Positions 6,249 through 8,490 of a stretch of 8,490 bases of DNA are shown here, in pieces. The DNA lies in contig CAMCBB010000076.1 in NCBI GenBank assembly GCA_945872875.1, forward strand, positions 1 through 8,490, given 5' to 3'. The stretch's first letter is position 1. The number at the start of each line of letters is the position of its first letter. The notes under the pieces were generated by a model. It did no database searches and had not been told where the DNA came from. It worked only from the letters and a program-made list of their open reading frames with translations. The position numbers and the translations under genes are program-made. The stretch is from Flavobacterium psychrophilum (GTDB lineage: Bacteria > Bacteroidota > Bacteroidia > Flavobacteriales > Flavobacteriaceae).

Positions 6249-6259
6249 ATACAAAGCAA

Positions 6260-6841
6260 ATGTTAGGTCTAAAATTAGTAACCGACCCGAGATGGGTTAC
6301 CATAGTCGAATCAAATATTGAAGAAATTCTTACCGATCATGCTTGGTGCGAACAAAAAGCCGCTACTAATATTATTACAATTATCACATACAATTCGGAG
6401 CACGAAGAACTTGTAACTGACTTGCTAGAAATTGCCAAAGAAGAATTGGAACATTTTCAAATGGTGCACAACATCATTAAAGAACGCGGACTAAAACTAG
6501 GCCGTGAGCGCAAAGATCATTATGTTAATGAACTTTTTAAATTCATGAAAAAAGACGGAAGCAGAAACGATTCATTTATTGATCGCTTGTTGTTTTCGGC
6601 GATGATTGAAGCTCGAAGCTGCGAACGCTTTAAGGTTTTATCTCAAAATATAAAAGATCCAAAATTAGCCGAATTTTACAGAGAATTAATGATTAGCGAA
6701 GCCGGTCATTATACTACTTTCTTAAAATTTGCTAGAAAATATACCGAGAAAGTGGATGTAGATAAACGCTGGAAAGAATGGTTGGAATTTGAAGGTGAAC
6801 TTATTTCCAATTATGGAAAAGCAGAAACCGTTCATGGGTAA
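6260..6841 (+). CDS. miaE: tRNA-(2-methylthio-N6-isopentenyladenosine-37) hydroxylase MiaE
   Basis: An oxygen-dependent non-haem di-iron monooxygenase that hydroxylates the isopentenyl side chain of ms2i6A at position 37, next to the anticodon, in tRNAs reading U-starting codons. The 193-residue product is a ferritin-like four-helix bundle of normal length. The ligand pattern is complete: E31 (CEQKAA), E62 and H65 (EELEHF), E117 (EARSCERF), and E147 and H150 (SEAGHY). The N-terminus, LGLKLVTDPRWV, is typical of the family. Its action presupposes MiaA and MiaB, which are not in the window. It is a single-gene unit: divergent from the glycosyltransferase gene across 60 bases, and convergent with exbD at a shared terminator. 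No Shine-Dalgarno sequence is visible, only AAAGCAA just before the ATG. Confidence 0.93.
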   Translation: MLGLKLVTDPRWVTIVESNIEEILTDHAWCEQKAATNIITIITYNSEHEELVTDLLEIAKEELEHFQMVHNIIKERGLKLGRERKDHYVNELFKFMKKDGSRNDSFIDRLLFSAMIEARSCERFKVLSQNIKDPKLAEFYRELMISEAGHYTTFLKFARKYTEKVDVDKRWKEWLEFEGELISNYGKAETVHG

Positions 6842-6846
6842 TAAAT

Positions 6847-6875
6847 AAAAAAGGCAGTTTAAAACTGCCTTTTTT
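6847..6875. terminator. Bidirectional terminator between miaE and exbD
   Basis: AAAAAAGGCAGT (6847-6858) pairs with ACTGCCTTTTTT (6864-6875) around the loop TTAAA, a 12-bp stem with a GC-rich centre and symmetrical A6/T6 flanks that act as U tracts for both strands. It starts 5 bases after the miaE stop and overlaps the exbD stop codon (6876-6874, minus strand). Confidence 0.88.
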
Positions 6876-7269
6876 ATTTTGAATTATTAGTTGCAATCAC
6901 AAACTTCAATTTGTTTTTCACTCCTATTTGAAGTACATCAACTAAATCCTGCACTTGCAAATTAAATGGAATTCGAACTACAACCGTTTGGTCTTTTGAT
7001 GCTCCCATTTTAGAAAGCAATGTAGTTTCTAAATCGGCAAATGCTATTTCTTCCTTATCCAAATAATATCTTTTATCTTCTGTGATAGACAAACTAATAA
7101 GCTGTTTGTTGGTCTTTTCACTTGTTTTAGATTTTGGTAAGGTCATTTTAATCACATTTGGATTTGCTAATGTTGAAATAATTAAGAAAAACAAAAGCAA
7201 AAAGAACATGATATCACTTAACGACGAAGTAGCTACTTCGGCATGAAATCGTTTATTTCGTTTTACCAT
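6874..7269 (-). CDS. exbD: ExbD/TolR-family biopolymer transport protein
   Basis: The single-span partner of ExbB in the inner-membrane proton channel that energises outer-membrane processes. The 131 residues comprise a short basic cytosolic N-terminus (MVKRNKRF), one membrane helix at about 18-35 (LSDIMFFLLLFFLIIST), and a periplasmic domain of about 95 residues. D19 at the start of the helix matches the protonatable aspartate essential in ExbD and TolR. The helix is followed by NVIKMTLPKSKTSE, the usual linker. Its start overlaps the end of exbB by 17 bases, indicating translational coupling and a fixed subunit ratio. It ends directly at the shared terminator with miaE, so no tonB or tolA-like gene follows in the unit. 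ExbD is preferred to TolR because no tol-pal genes are present, but the sequence alone does not settle this. Confidence 0.9.
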   Translation of the reverse strand: MVKRNKRFHAEVATSSLSDIMFFLLLFFLIISTLANPNVIKMTLPKSKTSEKTNKQLISLSITEDKRYYLDKEEIAFADLETTLLSKMGASKDQTVVVRIPFNLQVQDLVDVLQIGVKNKLKFVIATNNSK

Positions 7270-7963
7270 TTGGACGCTGAATTATATTAACAAAATCTAA
7301 TACTTGTTTTTGAATGCTTAACGCAAAACTGTCAATTTTACCATTAAATAAATGATACGCCGAATAGGCAATAATTCCCACAACCAATCCAGCACCAGAG
7401 CTAATCATTTTTTCATACAAACCTCCAGAAATATTACCAATACTAATATCTTCGGTTTGAGAAATGCTATAAAATATTTTAATAACTCCAGCGATCGTTC
7501 CAATAAAACCAAAGGTTGGTGCAATACCAGCAATTAAACCTAATTGACCTAATTTGCGTTCCATTCCACCAATTTCAATATTTGCAGCACGCTCCATATT
7601 TGATTCAATTTCAGAAATAGGTCTTCCAATAGTTAATATTCCTTCGCGAAGCACATAACCAGAGGCGGTTCCATTTCTTTCTGCAATATTTACTGCTCCA
7701 TCTAAATTTCCTGCATTTAAATTATCGCGGATATCGCGAACTAAATTCGGATCCATAACAGCCCGTTTATAAATATATAAATAACGTTCGATAATCAAAT
7801 AAAAAGTATAAAATAACAAAAGAGCTATCGGAATAAGGAAAAATCCTCCTTTAAATATAAATTCCAATACTGTAATTTCATTAGTGTTTACGGCTCCTTC
7901 TATTACAGCACCAGTGGCTTGAGCAATTGTATCGTTTTGCACTTGTAGAAAAAAATTCATCAT
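7253..7963 (-). CDS. exbB: ExbB/TolQ/MotA-family proton channel protein
   Basis: The multi-span subunit of the ExbB-ExbD proton channel. The 236 residues show a short periplasmic N-terminus without an obvious cleaved signal peptide, membrane helix 1 (about 39-58, GFFLIPIALLLFYTFYLII), a large cytosolic segment, helix 2 (about 141-164, with the signature APTFGFIGTIAGVIKIF), and helix 3 (about 186-206). Aligned by eye with E. coli ExbB, E184 matches Glu176 and S189 matches Thr181: here the helix reads MISSGAGLVVG where E. coli has LIATAIGLVAA. The Thr-to-Ser change keeps the pore hydroxyl. Two adjacent ATG codons (7963 and 7960) could serve as start. It is the first gene of a two-gene unit with exbD and diverges from folC. 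Confidence 0.92.
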   Translation of the reverse strand: MMNFFLQVQNDTIAQATGAVIEGAVNTNEITVLEFIFKGGFFLIPIALLLFYTFYLIIERYLYIYKRAVMDPNLVRDIRDNLNAGNLDGAVNIAERNGTASGYVLREGILTIGRPISEIESNMERAANIEIGGMERKLGQLGLIAGIAPTFGFIGTIAGVIKIFYSISQTEDISIGNISGGLYEKMISSGAGLVVGIIAYSAYHLFNGKIDSFALSIQKQVLDFVNIIQRPNGKTK

Positions 7964-8090
7964 ACTTTTTTATTTTTGATTTAGTTATTAAAAATAATCT
8001 CAAATTTGCACTAAAGATAATTTCTAATATAATAGTAAACTACAAATTTGGAAAAATATTTTGTATTAGATTTTTTTATTCTAAAAATAA
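7964..8090. promoter_or_regulatory. Divergent exbB/folC intergenic region
   Basis: This 127-base, extremely AT-rich gap must hold promoters for both divergent genes. The 8-bp palindrome CAAATTTG occurs twice (8001-8008 and 8043-8050), 42 bases apart. The second copy offers a TTTG -33 element for folC, followed 16 bases later by TAGATTTT (8067-8074), one mismatch from TAnnTTTG. On the minus strand TATCTTTA is a one-mismatch -7 element for exbB. I cannot fix either transcription start from the sequence. Confidence 0.3.
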
Positions 8091-8490
8091 ATGAATTACC
8101 AAGAAACAATCAGCTGGCTTTTTAATCAATTACCTGTATACCAACTACAAGGGGCTTCTGCTTATAAAGAAGATTTAACCAATACGCAGTTGTTGGCAGC
8201 ACATTTAAATCATCCCGAAAAGGAATTGAAATGTATTCATGTCGCCGGCACTAATGGAAAAGGTTCAACTTCACATTTACTTGCATCCATTTTACAAGAA
8301 GCGGGATATAAAGTTGGTTTGTATACTTCACCACATCTTAAAGATTTTAGAGAACGAATAAAAATCAACGGTGAAGAAATAGCAGAAGATTTTGTTTGTG
8401 AGTTTGTAGAAAAAAACAAATCTTTTTTTGAAGAAAACGAACTCAGTTTTTTTGAAATGACAGTGGGATTGGCATTTGAGTATTTCCAAA
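8091..8490 (+). CDS. folC: Bifunctional folylpolyglutamate synthase/dihydrofolate synthase, N-terminal part
   Basis: A Mur-ligase-family cytosolic enzyme that adds glutamate to dihydropteroate and extends the polyglutamate tail of folates, using ATP. Only the first 133 codons are in the window; the frame is still open at the edge. The ATG at 8091 begins MNYQETISWLFNQLPVYQLQ, a normal FolC start including the folate-site segment. The P-loop is G53-T-N-G-K-G-S-T60 within IHVAGTNGKGSTS, preceded by KCIHVAG. The family motif YTSPHLKDFRERI (78-90) and the substrate-side helix FFEMTVGLAFEYF (120-132) follow. Whether it is the bifunctional or folylpolyglutamate-only form cannot be told from this fragment; most bacteria have the bifunctional one. 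It diverges from exbB across 127 bases. Confidence 0.94.
   Translation, partial: MNYQETISWLFNQLPVYQLQGASAYKEDLTNTQLLAAHLNHPEKELKCIHVAGTNGKGSTSHLLASILQEAGYKVGLYTSPHLKDFRERIKINGEEIAEDFVCEFVEKNKSFFEENELSFFEMTVGLAFEYFQ

Noticed and set aside
6200..6259. Twenty-residue N-terminal extension of the glycosyltransferase from an ATG at 6259
   Set aside because: The hydrophobic stretch resembles a signal peptide but translates the divergent promoter gap. The GT-B first strand starts at the ATG at 6199 and a cytosolic enzyme is expected.
7352..7537. Plus-strand open frame antisense to exbB
   Set aside because: Asn/Ser/Arg-rich product expected from the reverse strand of membrane-helix codons.
8237..8419. 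Minus-strand open frame antisense to folC
   Set aside because: The plus strand carries the FolC P-loop and SPHL motif across exactly this region.

Overview
The window looks like core chromosome of a flavobacterium (Bacteroidota, class Flavobacteriia). It is strongly AT-rich. It carries type IX secretion genes (porU 3' end, porV), and its best promoter matches the Bacteroidota form TTG-N19-TAnnTTTG. Gene starts lack clear Shine-Dalgarno sequences and sit behind A-rich leaders, as is usual in this phylum. The order porU-porV-cdd-pdhA-pdhC is, from memory, a familiar flavobacterial arrangement. I see no mobile element, phage gene, CRISPR array, rRNA or tRNA.

Layout. 1-339 (+) is the C-terminal end of the sortase PorU. 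379-1599 (+) is the outer-membrane shuttle PorV, with its own promoter and followed by a strong intrinsic terminator. 1666-2148 (+) is cytidine deaminase, starting 11 bases after that terminator. A 185-base gap with promoter-like elements and a palindrome leads to pdhA (2334-3332) and pdhC (3335-4924), the E1-alpha and E2 subunits of pyruvate dehydrogenase. A bidirectional terminator separates these from a minus-strand glycosyltransferase (4973-6199). Divergent from it is miaE (6260-6841, +), a di-iron tRNA hydroxylase. A second bidirectional terminator separates miaE from the minus-strand exbB-exbD pair (7963-6874), a proton-channel energising module. A 127-base AT-rich divergent region precedes folC (8091 onward, +), which runs off the window end.

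Functionally, PorU and PorV act together: PorV delivers type IX cargo and PorU, the sortase, removes the cargo's C-terminal signal. PdhA and PdhC are two of the four polypeptides of pyruvate dehydrogenase. E1-beta and E3 are not encoded here. ExbB and ExbD form an inner-membrane proton motor, and no tonB lies beside them. The remaining genes are single housekeeping or envelope functions.

I do not see a new system here. The points worth a second look are regulatory or structural: the porV promoter inside the porU tail, the terminator just before cdd, the elements upstream of pdhA, the split pyruvate dehydrogenase operon, an EF-hand-like loop in PorV, and two bidirectional terminators abutting minus-strand stop codons.
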